This document shows, one piece after another, positions 15,019-25,232 of a DNA stretch of 64,000 nt. The notes below the pieces were generated by a model that worked only from the letters and a program-made list of their open reading frames with translations, was not told the DNA's origin and did no database searches. Position numbers and translations under genes: made by a program. Each line of letters starts with the position of its first letter. The first letter of the stretch is position 1. Source of the stretch: Neospora caninum Liverpool (taxonomy: Eukaryota > Apicomplexa > Conoidasida > Eucoccidiorida > Sarcocystidae); contig NC_018386.1 in NCBI RefSeq assembly GCF_000208865.1, positions 372,001 through 436,000 of the forward strand, in the 5' to 3' direction.

Positions 15019-18000
15019 GATATATATATAGGTGCCTATACTGCTGTACATATACACGCCCGCGTCCGGGCTATGCTGAGGGTTGTCGTTGGTGCGCTTC
15101 AGCTCCTGTCACTGTTTTCGTCAAATTGTGTTTCCGACTCGCCCCACTTTAGTTCTGTTATCTTTCACAGCAAGATCGCTAAGAGAGCCATTTTCTGGCG
15201 CGTTAGCATCTCTCCGATTGCGCAGGAAAGTATGGGTGGGGGCGCTAAGGTCTCGAACGCCGAAACGGAGGCTGCCTTCGTGCGCTCACGCCAGCTGATC
15301 CAACGGAAGGTTCGTGAGCTCATCGAGGCGGCGGAGGCAAAGTTGACCGTCAAGGACGAACGCGAATACGATGCACTGAAGGACAAGTACAAGACTGGGT
15401 TGAAGAACTGTCTCAGTGCAGGAGACGCAGGCTTCAACCGAGTGAAATCTGATCTTGAAAGGTACGAAAAAAAAAAGAATGTTGGAGCTGGGGCGAACAC
15501 ACAGAGGCCTCGAACGCGAGGGCCACGGCAAAGACGTTTGAGGGGAAGCGGGAAAGCGGGGGGATGTCTGCGGGCAAGGCATCATAATCCAGTGGAGAAG
15601 AGAGGAAAAAAGAGGTCGATTGGCATCTCGCGCTGTTGGAGCTGCTATGGACACAACTTCACGCCGTTGTGTGTAGGCTTTCTGTTCTTTTCCACGCAGG
15701 GCTGAAGATGCGGAAGTAGACGCCGAGCGAAGGCTCGAAACTTTCATCCAAGAGCAGCTGGTCCTCGAGGAGCAAGCGAGGCTTCAGCGCGGAGTCGACG
15801 AAGATATGAGGCGGTTTGAACGGGCCATCGTGCGTGCTGAATGCCATAAGGTACTGCGGAAAACAGGGAACGGAGAGTTGTGGGTCTGACGATAACCGCT
15901 TGTCTCTGGGACTCCGTACGCTGGAGGACAGGCTGTGTAGACACCAGAAACGTTGCAACCTGTCTCTTTTCGTTTCGCTGTAGAGCGGCGGGCCTTCGCC
16001 CATCCACCTCGTACTGGCGTGTAACTCTAGATCCTGCACTGGGGAGTTTCACGAGTCTCCAAGGCTACGGCACACTTGCCCATCTGGAGGCGTCTCTGTG
16101 GGCAACGATAAAGTCCGTCCGTTCGTGTCTTTGCTGAATCGCAGGGACCGCCGGAAGAAACCGTCCGGGTCGTCTGGCGCCGACAACTCTCGATGGAGCG
16201 AAAACGCCTCGACGAGGTCGCAACGAGGAGCCTGCACAGCCGACGACGAGAGCTGGAGGTTGTCCTGGAGGAGCATCAAAAGCAGAGAGAGAAACAGAGA
16301 GAACGGCAAAGGAAGAGGGTAAATTCCATCACTTTTCGAACGCGCTGTCAGCGCTCGATTCGCCTGGCGGATGCGGTCTATGACTGCTAAGTGATGCACG
16401 CCGCACGCATGTCTCGATTCAGGCTGCTTCGCGGAAGCGTGGGGGTTTTCTAGAGTTTCCGAGGGCATTTGCTCGTCTCCAGTCTGCCCACGGGTTCTCA
16501 AGCGGTTGCATGCAGACGACCCACAACGCGTTTGTGTGTCTACGCGTGGCCTCTTCACACATTTCCGCAGCTACACAGTACAAGCATACACATGTGCGGG
16601 AAGAGATAGAGCGAAAACAGTAGGCTTGTGGAGCCAGACCCGCGTGCTTCCGTTCTCGGCTACCGGCCGTGGCCCCATCATCCACGCGTCTTCTCTCGTT
16701 TTTTTGCGAGTTACTGGCCAACCTATTTCTGTTGCTTTTTTGCTGTACTTGCTCTCTGACTCAGGAGGCTGAAAAAAGGCGACTAACGGAGATGTACCTG
16801 ATTCGACGCCTGACATTCATAACGTCTGAGCTCTGGGCGAGTCTGCGCGTGTACAGACAGTTGGAGGCCCAAGGGGCGTCTCTTTCCGAGAACGCGTTCC
16901 CGTGTCTCCGAGTTGGCCATTCTTTGAAAGATCGTGTTTCTGCAATCAGAACCTGGCAAGACGAGCGCACCGCGCTCGAGGACGACCTCAGGAAAAGGAT
17001 TCAGAGTTCGAAGCAACAAGCAGAGGAGACGCGGAGATCGCATGAAGCCAGTCTCATTGTTGTCCTCGCAAACGAGGTTGAACGCGTGCAGGAGGACGCG
17101 AAGGCAGAGGACGAGGAAGATGCGTTTTCGGTTAAAATGAAGAGCACCGCCGTGCCGTTGCCTCTGAGAACGTGAGCGCGAGACGACAGGGCACGTCAGT
17201 CGTGGAAGCTGAGGGCCGTCTTTTTTGGCCACGCATGTTTGAGGCTTTGTCGATGTCTTGATGCACCATCGACTGCCGTCGTTGTTCTCGGGTTCCCCCC
17301 ATATCCAGTTCATAAACACACAGCGTTTTTACGTGTACATAAGCGCACACGCATATTTGTAACAGGGGACGACCCTAAAGATGCTTGAGATGCCCACTAG
17401 ACACTCGGTGCCTGCCGGAGTGTGCCTCATGTCTGCGCATGCGCCTCTGTCCCACATAAAGGCGTGCCCAGTTCAACGCCTGGCAGCAACGGACACGCGC
17501 CTCGGTATACACACGCGTGTACGTGTGGAGACTCACCTGCGTCTTGAATCGGCGGTCCTTGCATATGCAGCGCAGCAGAGCTGGGATTTACAAAGGAACC
17601 GACTGAATTGGAAATCGAGGCTCGAAGGCTCCGAGAAAAGTTGAAGGCTGCAGCCTATAGCGCCCTCGAGGACAAGGACCGTCTCATCGGTGGTAAGAGC
17701 CACAGCCCCAATCGCGGGTTTCCCCAGAACGCGCCGACGCCTTCTTGTCTTGCTTCGCTTTTCTTCGCGCTCCCGAGGGACGACGGAGACACGCAAGTTC
17801 CATAAGAGGGTCTGTGCCATCCTGTTTCTCGCCTCGTTGCTGGGCCCCTTCGAAACGGGCGTCTTCGTCGCGTCTATGACCCGTCTCTGGCGCACGCCAA
17901 AACGGGTCTAACGGCACCGCGCGTTCGCACCACGTCTTTCTCCTCTTTTTGCGTCTCTCAACACACTGCCGTCGTGGTCTCGCGCTAGACACGCTTGAGA

Positions 18001-21000
18001 CGGATGTATCCATTTCAATCTCCTTTGCGTCGTGTCACCGACGCGGGAGCGCTTTGTGTGGGGCGCTCGCCCCCCTGTGCAGCCAAGCGGTTCCATTTGC
18101 TATTTTTTGCAGCTCGCCCTTTGTGCGGCACCTCCCTAGTGAACAGGGGATGGTTCTACCAGCGGGAGATCCCTTGGCCGTATTGTTTGCGAGTGGTGTT
18201 TTGCGCCATTACGAGAGTGTGTTTAACCCTTTGTTTGGACTCGCAACTGCTCTGCGGTGTAGTTATCCGGACACAGCTGAACGAGATCGAAGCACGCCTG
18301 GATGAAGAGAGGAAGGCTCAGCAGGATGCGTGGAGGCAGAGACTCGAAGGAAGGGAGGACGGTCTACAGGCGGAAGACGGGCGTGAGGTGAGACTGGAGA
18401 AGGCTGCTTTCGCATGGCCTCCGTTTGTCGCATTTTTCCAAGTTCCTTCCTAGTTTGCGACTTGGGTCCTCTGCGAGTTTGGCCGTACTTTCCCATCTGG
18501 ACCGGTTGCCGATCTGAGTGTCGATGAGCGCAGCTGGACCGCCGTGTCGGTCAGGGGAGTTACGAAGCTTCGCGACTCTGTCTCCGTCGCAGCGCGTCTT
18601 TCTGCAGTGTGTTGCGCTGAATGCTCTTACCAGCAAGGGAAGTTTTCCCGTCTTTCCATCGTGGTTTCTGTATGATGAGCCATGGCCCGAGAGGCGCGAA
18701 GGAGAGACCAGCGGCGGCTATTCGCCTTCTGTCTTTGTCCTGCAGGCGATACGAGCTCGACATCTTGAAGAGCTGGAAGCGTACCAGCAACTCCGGAACG
18801 AAGAATTGGCCTTTGCGCTGTATCAAGCGAAAGCGGACTACATGCACAACCACCCTCGGTATGCACATATTTTTCGCTCGCCTCCAGAAGCTGTCACACC
18901 CGCTTCGTGGACGCCCATCTCCTGTTCATTCACTGACTTCCACGAACAGATGGACAACCGTTCAGTCTCCCGTCCTCAGAAGTTGTGTTCCGCATACGGC
19001 GTTCGTGCTAGGGGTGCGTGCGGCGCGTGCGGCGCGCGCGTCTACAGACACTGTTTCGCCTGTTTCCTCGTTTTCATCCGCTGAGCGAGATGGCGGTAGG
19101 CAACACTGGGCGTGGATGTTACGTTTTCGCGACTCTCTGGGTTTGGCGACAGTGACTTCGAGACCGCTCCCAGTCGACGTCGACTAGCCGCGTGTGTATC
19201 CATGGGCGTGTGGGGCCGTGTTCCTCGCGCGTGCGACAGCGGTTTTCACTTTCAACGCACACGGCCGCCGGGCGATCGGCACGGTCTGAAGTGGGAGTGT
19301 CTTGTTCCTGCATCCGTTCCTCGCAGAGACGAGGCGGCTACTGAAGAAGTTCAGCGACGCTATTGGGTAAGGCAACGCAGATGGGCTCTTCCTCCAGAAC
19401 GGTGTCTCCCCACCAAGGCCCAGCACTGGATCAGGCGACTGCTGAACAGACGCAAAAGGCGAGCGCATCGGATCGCCTGTGTTTTGTGTCTCAAAACCGG
19501 TCTCTGGTCCAAAAACTGCAGCGCGTGAACTCGCATGCCGCAGCGTGACGGAATATCCGGCTTCCACCTGAGTGCGCTCGTGCGTACAAATCCCAAGGGA
19601 CAGGGTGTTTCTGATGCTTCAGCTAGACTGCCTGCCCCCGTCGGGGTTTGCTGTGGAGCATCTCTTCGCTCAAGCGACTGCCGTTTCTCTCTGCCTGGGC
19701 ACGGCCCCCTCCATGTGCTGGCGCGCCTGCGTGTTGCGTCTCTTCGCCACTCTCATCTTGACTGGCAAGCCAGACAACGCCCATGTTCTCGCTCTTTTTT
19801 GCTTCGTTCCAACCGAGAGAGGAGGAGGCAGCGTGCATTCCGGGGGGGATTCTCCCTGCTCGGTTCGCTGACAGCGGAGAGTGCAGAATGGGGGAAGGCA
19901 GCATCGATTAGTTGTATTTAAAAGGCAAACCAAGGCAGACTCATCTTATTTATAAGCGCGAACTGCAAATTCGCTGTTTACGTTTCTAGCGAACAAAGTC
20001 TCCAAACTGAATTGTCTCCTGGGTGAGCGCGTCTGCAGGAAGGGCTGCAGGAGGAGCTCGACGGTGTGCGCCAAGAGGTAGGACACAACTTGGAGGAGAT
20101 CGTGTTGTTCCCGTCGTTCATCCAGTCTCCTCGAGTCGTCTGTATATTCATCTTGTGAATCCACAGTCAGACGTCGCTTTCTCGCACGTGCTCGCTCGCT
20201 CTCTTTCGAACCGCCGGATGCACTGCCACATCTTCTTTCTGAGGAATGGACATCACACGCGTCGTTCCGAGCCGCCGCAGGATCTGCCTTGAGCGCGGCT
20301 TCCCCACAAGGGTTGCTCTCTTCCGTTGCCTTTCTTCCGTGACGGCACGCCCTCAGTGTTCACACGAGGCCAGCGACTCCCCCGGGATACCTTTGAGACC
20401 GGAGCGCGCCCCGGTGAGGGCCTTGGGTCCCCAGGCTCTGCTGGGGGCACTGATGAGCGCTTCCGAAAGACAGGCAGGTGTGGAAATGCAGCGACATTTC
20501 ATTGTCCCTCTTTCGACAACGCGTTCCTCTCCGTTTCGTTCATCTTTAATGACGCCGAGACATCGTGCGCGCACTTTTTGTGGGGAATAGCGCAACTGAT
20601 TACACCGGCTCCGCGCTGGGAACAGAACCTAAATGAAAACGCCTTTGCTAGAGGTGAACCTGGGCAGCGACGCTCGCCCGGGGATTTGGAGGAAGGGGGA
20701 AACGCACCTAGGGGGTCTGACATCGCGTGGTGACTCCTCGCTGGGCGTCGTCCGTGTGTGCTCCAGCTCCAGGAGAAGCACGAGTTCACGCTGGCAAAAT
20801 TGAAGGAGAGGCACGCCGCCGAGCTCGGCCAAGCCCTTGGAGAGCTTGCCTCTGAGACGCAGCAAGAAGGCGTGACATCGGAAGACGAAAGGCGAGAGAA
20901 CGTGCAACAGGAAAGCGGAGCTGAAGCGGTGAGATGGCGCGTGTCTCACTTGCAGTGACAGAGACGCTCTCCTGCGTTTGCTTTTGGATGGCGGCTTAAC

Positions 21001-24000
21001 TCCACACACGCATTTCAGTCTTCGCTTCCTTTCGACAGGGGCCAGTCGGAGACGTCTCCTGCCTCACGCGCTGCGAGGCGTCGTCAGTGGGTTCATAAAG
21101 TCTTGGGGGTGGCTCTTGTCGAAACGTATGGCCTCGATTAACGTGCGCGAACGGTCCGTCTTGATCTCCTCTCCGTAGCCGACAGCCTGTGCGCTCGAGG
21201 ATAAACGGCGTACACCGCTTCAGGCGCTCGCGTCCTGCGTCGCGGGAGAATTTACCATCATCTCTCTGCCGGTCGCTTCGTCATGTCTTGCCCGTCCAAG
21301 GAGCCGCGTTACCGGACGCTCTTCCTGTAAAAATTCCCAGCCGCTGCACATGGATTCTTTTTGGGGGTTGCGGCGATCTGTTCGTCTCTTTTGCAACTTC
21401 CCCTGCGTTCCCGTTCTATTTTTGTGAGACCGACGGAGCGGTTACCGAGGCTGGGCACTTCCCTCACATGGGAACGTGGGAGATCCAGCTCCGGCCCACG
21501 CTGGGATGTTCCTTTCCTTTGCGCAGCTGTGCCTTGTTTAGCGGCGGCTTCACTTCTTTGTGTCCTCCTCGTTTTCCTTTTGTCTCTGCCGTTCGGAAAC
21601 GCGCGCTCGTGCATAGGGTGCCCCGATGAGTCGCTCGTCTCCTTGGCAATCGCGTCGTGTGTGAATTCAATCTCAAACAGTCCCTGCCGCCCCCGTGTTG
21701 TCACCAGTGGAGCGCACGCCCAAAGCTTTCCAATGAAGACGGCATCCGGTTTCCGGTTCGGATTGTTGGTGCGTCAAACCCGCATCACGTGAACCTCCTT
21801 CGGGTTCTTTCCTGCGTTCCTTGCTCTTTTGCCTCCCGCCCACAAATCCGACGTTTCTCTGGGGCCGTCCTGTGGACCCGATCTGGCGTGCACTTGGACC
21901 CCTCGCCTTTCCCGAACTCGCCTTTGCACTCCGCATTCCGCAGGAAACGCGACGCGCGGAGGAAGACGCGAGTCGGCGCAAGTTCCAAGAAGCCCTGAAG
22001 AAGAAAGAGAAGGTGTTGGAGGAGGAGATGAAGCGAAAGAAAGACGCTCTCCAGTCCGAGCTGGCGAAGCAGGAAGAGTGCCTTCGGCGCCAAGTAGCGG
22101 AGCGCGAGGCCCAGAGGAAACGCATGGCCGACGAGAAGGCGAGGCGACTCAAGCAGAGTATCTTGGTTGGGACACAGTCGCCGCGAGACTTGGAAACCGT
22201 GGAACAGACGCTCCGGAGATTCAACGAGGAGAAGCAAGCGTTTGAAACTGCCCTCGAGGAAGAAGAAAGGCGGCAGGAGGAGGTTCTGGCCGCGCGAGTT
22301 GCGAAGAAGAAGGTTGAACGACGAAGGAAAGACCGAGAAAGAAAAGAGGCAGAGAAGAAGCGCTTCTTTGCTCAGCAGGACGAAGTCACAAAGATACTCA
22401 AAGAGAGGGTAAGCAAATGCAACTTGGCAACTCGAAAGGGCGTTGGTCTGTTGTGCCTCGCCAAGCCACACGCCAGACACCTCGACTCCGACAGAAAGGG
22501 AAACCTGGATTTACGCACGGGCCGTTTCTCTGCGTGGCGACGGACGACCCTTGGCCGCCGATCCTTCCAGTCCTCGAAGCCACATTGCGGCTCACACGGA
22601 ACAGAGAATGCACAGAGACACGGACCGAAGCTGGCTATTGCTGCACGTCCCTGCAAAACAGCACATCCACAAAACGCCGACGTTCCACAAGAGGCACAGT
22701 GCCGCAAAGAATCCTTTTATTCTCCGAGTCGAGGCCGCGCTGATACCGACTCTCCTTGGACGTGCCTCGACCTTCCCCCCGGCAGACGAACATCTTTTCC
22801 TTCTGGGGAAAGGACAACTGCAGACTAGACCTGGCGAGCGTAAAGGGAACCGGCAGGGTCATCGAAAAGCTTCCCGGAGGACCAGAGGAAGGCTACAGCG
22901 CGCGAGGAGCAGATGGGGTCTGTCCTCTTCGCGATTGCGTTTTGCGATGTCTCGGATGCATGTGCTGGCTGCAGGAACGACAGAGAGAGCTCGCGGCCGT
23001 TCGGGCCCAGCAAGCCGCCAAGGAGAGAGAGGAAGAACTGAAGCGCAGGTTTGTGCCGGACACGCACTCGGATCAGAGACGCTCCACTCCGAGACGTTTG
23101 GCTCCGTTTTTCACGAGAATCGGCGACGAGGCAGGCAGACAGGCACTCTTTGTGCTAATGGGGACATGTGCAATCAGCGTGGCATCGAGTGTTCACCCAG
23201 AGGTTCCATGGAAATGTATGTATATCACTCGTCTCTACAATTATATATACATATATATGCATATACAGACATATTTATATATGTATATTAATGCTTTTAT
23301 TTATATATATGTATATATTTATATTTATATCCGCACATATTTATATTTACGTTTAAAAGTGCCAGCCTGCGCAGATGCGACTTGGCGTGTACGTCCACTC
23401 GAGGAAAGTTGGGAGTACACCTCGCCTCTACACCTATGGCTTTATTGCGGTCTCAGGGCCCGGCCCTCTCGTGGGAGATTCTCCCCTGGCCGGCGCTGCT
23501 CTTCGTTTCGGCGCGCCACTCGGCATCGCGAGCAACGGAGAGGAAGTGTGGAAGTGTTGTCAGTTTCCCTTGGATGCCGGTGTCGAGCTGAAGCGTGTGT
23601 GTGACTTGGTGCCTTCTGTGAGTCGAATTCCACTTTCGACGCGTGGGTTCCTCTCGTGTGCGGATATAGAAAGCAACGCGCGAACGAGCTGCAAGAAGAA
23701 CAGCAGTGGCATCCGCTGGTTTGGCGGCTGGCTGCGGAAGAGCAGGCTGCAGGCGTCTTGGACTCCGACGAGAGTGGCGAACCCGCGGACTGTAAGGACA
23801 CTCGCGCCCGGAACAAGGCCCTCGATGAAGGGGAACGAACAGAAATCGGGCTCGGGGCAGACGAATCTAGGAAAAGAGAGCCTGTCTGCGCGGCGGGAAA
23901 ACTCCTCGCTCGATAGGCCTGAGCCTTCGCCGCCATTCGAACACACAGCTAGCGGCGGCAATAAAAACGTTCTGCTCATCGCTACACCATGGGCAGGCCG

Positions 24001-25232
24001 GGGGGGCGCTGGTGTGGCGACTGCGCCCAGCCAGCGTACTTGCATCTTGGTGAAGCATGTCGACCTCACAAGACAAAAAGAGGTTTACTCCTTGGATCCG
24101 GTAAACAAAGACCTTCGAGATCTATTGTGCTTTTCGTGGCCCTCATGTTAAGTGCACTAAGTATAGAGGTGCCCAGCCCGCGCTGCACGAGGAAAGCGAA
24201 GGTGCGAAGCAAAAACTTCTAGTTCGCTTTCTAAAGCGTACAAATTTCACTTGCTGTTGTCGGCGATGATGCGTCGCAGGGAAGAGCTCTGTGATGAAAA
24301 GCATCGCCGACGCCAACGCGACCCTCCACCGCACGGAGCCTTATGTGAAGCTTTTCTTATCTCAGCTGCGGGCGGCTGAACGGCTAATGAATCTGCTGTC
24401 GAAACCTGGGAAAGAGGCTTCAAGAGTTTCTAAGAAGCTCGATTCAATCGAGATGCGAAAGAGTGGCGAGGACGACACCAGCAGTGACAGTGACACCAGC
24501 AGCTCAAGCAGTTCAAGTAGTTCGCGCAGCTCAAGCAGTTCAAGCAGCTCAAGCAGTTCAAGCAGCTCAAGCAGTTCACGCAGTTCAAGTAGTTCAAGCA
24601 GCTCAAGTAGTTCAAGCAGCTCAAGTAGTTCGCGCAGTTCAAGTAGTTCAAGTAGTTCAAGTAGTTCAAGCAGCTCAAGCAGCAGTGAGAGGGGGAGCGA
24701 GAGTAGTCAGAGTGAGAGTATCAGAAGGAGGAGTAGCAGCGGCGAGAGCGGGAAACGCGAGGGTAGCCGCTCAAGTAGCCGCTCTGGCAGCGCGAGTTTG
24801 AGTTCGAATTCGGGTTCTAGTTCGAGCTTGACGACGAAGAGATCAAGAGGGCGTATAGCGAGCCGGGGTAATGGGAGAAGACTCACGAGCGGCAGAGAGG
24901 GAAGTTCAAGCGGCAAGAGCGAGACAAGCCGCGGAGACAGCAGTAGCGACAGTGGGGAGAAAAGCGGTGAAGATGAGGAGCCTGAGAAGGAGTTGAAGTC
25001 GGGGCGCTCTTCCAGCGATGATTCAAGCTCGCCTTCGTCGAGCCGGTCGTCTCCAGGGACATCGTCTTCCTCGGCCGCGGGCCAGCAGCGAAGCGCCTCC
25101 TCTGAGCAAGCAAAGGCGTCTGGGCCAGGCACCAGCGACGACTCTTCATCTTCATCGAGCGCAAGATCTTCTAGGCTTCACTCCGGATCCACTTCCCGAT
25201 CATCATCGGGTTCCAGCAGCGAGGGGGAATGA
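1..25232 (+). CDS. Giant GCC2/GCC3 cysteine-rich type I membrane protein with coiled-coil cytoplasmic region (5' partial)
   Basis: Reconstructed from 35 phase-compatible exons: <1-125, 824-975, 1447-1725, 2311-2630, 3019-3341, 3835-3917, 4593-4743, 5559-5774, 6206-6566, 7425-7680, 8294-8662, 9066-9366, 9766-9885, 10242-10358, 11028-11117, 11529-11708, 12174-12305, 13020-13135, 13613-13730, 14015-14254, 14743-14805, 15226-15461, 15700-15850, 16145-16318, 16765-17171, 17571-17692, 18263-18387, 18746-18858, 19327-19366, 20039-20077, 20767-20928, 21944-22408, 22975-23048, 23670-23791, 24280-25232 (stop). About 2,430 residues are visible; the start lies outside the window. Order: GCC2/GCC3 (ephrin-receptor-like) repeats, a cupredoxin-like juxtamembrane segment, one transmembrane helix near visible residues 838-858, then about 1,570 residues of mostly coiled coil and a Ser/Arg tail. 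This suggests a surface or secretory-pathway type I membrane protein with a long cytoplasmic scaffold. The ligand and role are unknown. The least certain junction is the exon starting at 9066: a stronger-looking acceptor before 9085 is out of phase. Confidence 0.82.
3..4743 (+). other. Ectodomain block of GCC2/GCC3 cysteine-rich repeats (seven exons)
   Basis: The first seven exons in the window encode repeated units with the pattern C-P-x-G-x-(Y/F)-C followed by C-x-x-G, for example CPAGKFC, CPPGHYC, CPRGFYC, CPAGYYC and CPLGHFC. Such units are the GCC2/GCC3 or ephrin-receptor-like repeats found in large alveolate surface proteins. Each exon carries one to four units. Exon borders usually fall just after a C-P-x-G motif, so the repeats look as if they were multiplied with their introns. 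The many paired cysteines imply disulfides, so this part should face the secretory lumen or outside. Confidence 0.85.
5559..8530 (+). other. Cys-rich plus cupredoxin-like juxtamembrane region of the giant protein
   Basis: Exons 5559-5774 and 6206-6566 encode a second cysteine pattern (TCNCKG, CVCKPGF, CVDECGEGGG) more like EGF or TNF-receptor modules. Exons 7425-7680 and 8294-8530 encode a region with NNYPVYVKDSLVNTN, FDYGSF and, further on, FNEPGVYVFASS. That order (a P-V-Y-x-K-D-S-L-x-N-T-N strand, then F-x-E-P-G-x-Y-x-F just before the membrane) recalls the cupredoxin-like domain of GCC2/GCC3 proteins in other alveolates and oomycetes. The family link is from memory of the motifs and was not searched. 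Copper binding cannot be judged from this sequence. Confidence 0.6.
7138..7203. repeat. Tandem repeat of 14-15 nt in an intron
   Basis: Four to five imperfect copies of a unit like CCGTTACCCATCCC lie between the exons ending at 6566 and starting at 7425. They are not coding. Confidence 0.85.
8544..8606 (+). other. Single transmembrane helix of the giant protein
   Basis: Within exon 8294-8662 an uncharged stretch of about 20 residues (LVIAAVVLIGLLLVWGW at its core) follows the cupredoxin-like domain and precedes an acidic segment (DLDFDVEDV). No other stretch of this hydrophobicity occurs in the 2,430 visible residues. Cysteine-rich modules lie before it and lysine/glutamate coiled coil after it, so the topology is most simply type I, with the C-terminus in the cytoplasm. 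Confidence 0.85.
12777..12849. repeat. (TGTA)n followed by (TA)n microsatellite
   Basis: About ten TGTA units pass directly into about sixteen TA units, inside the intron between exons 12174-12305 and 13020-13135. Confidence 0.95.
14971..15030. repeat. (TA)n-rich microsatellite in an intron
   Basis: TA dinucleotides with occasional C or G interruptions, between exons 14743-14805 and 15226-15461. Confidence 0.9.
23218..23355. repeat. AT-rich degenerate microsatellite in an intron
   Basis: TATATA and TTTATA motifs over about 140 nt, between exons 22975-23048 and 23670-23791. The tract is strongly AT-rich against its GC-balanced surroundings. Confidence 0.85.
24478..24690 (+). repeat. Coding minisatellite giving a poly-Ser/Arg tail
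   Basis: Tandem copies of short units such as AGTTCAAGC and AGCTCAAGC, all in frame, encode long serine runs broken by single arginines. The reading frame then continues through Ser, Gly, Arg and Glu rich sequence to the stop at 25230-25232. The pure repeat is likely to vary in length between strains. The serines with nearby acidic residues would suit heavy phosphorylation. Confidence 0.9.

Larger units (their letters stand above)
9066..23791 (+). other. Cytoplasmic coiled-coil region built from 23 small exons
   Basis: From 9066 to 23791 the exons encode Glu, Lys, Arg, Gln and Ala rich sequence with hydrophobic residues at heptad spacing and almost no predicted beta or cysteine motif. The longest piece is exon 21944-22408 (155 codons, with runs such as ALKKKEKVLEEEMKRKK). 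Several exons are very short: 39 nt at 20039-20077, 40 nt at 19327-19366 and 63 nt at 14743-14805. Many begin and end in phase 0, so skipping would keep the frame. No enzyme motif is visible. It could act as a rod or a scaffold for cytoskeletal partners; this is inference. Confidence 0.75.

Noticed and set aside
24430..24678. Minus-strand frame of Leu-Asn-Tyr-Cys repeats
   Set aside because: It is the antisense of the serine minisatellite.
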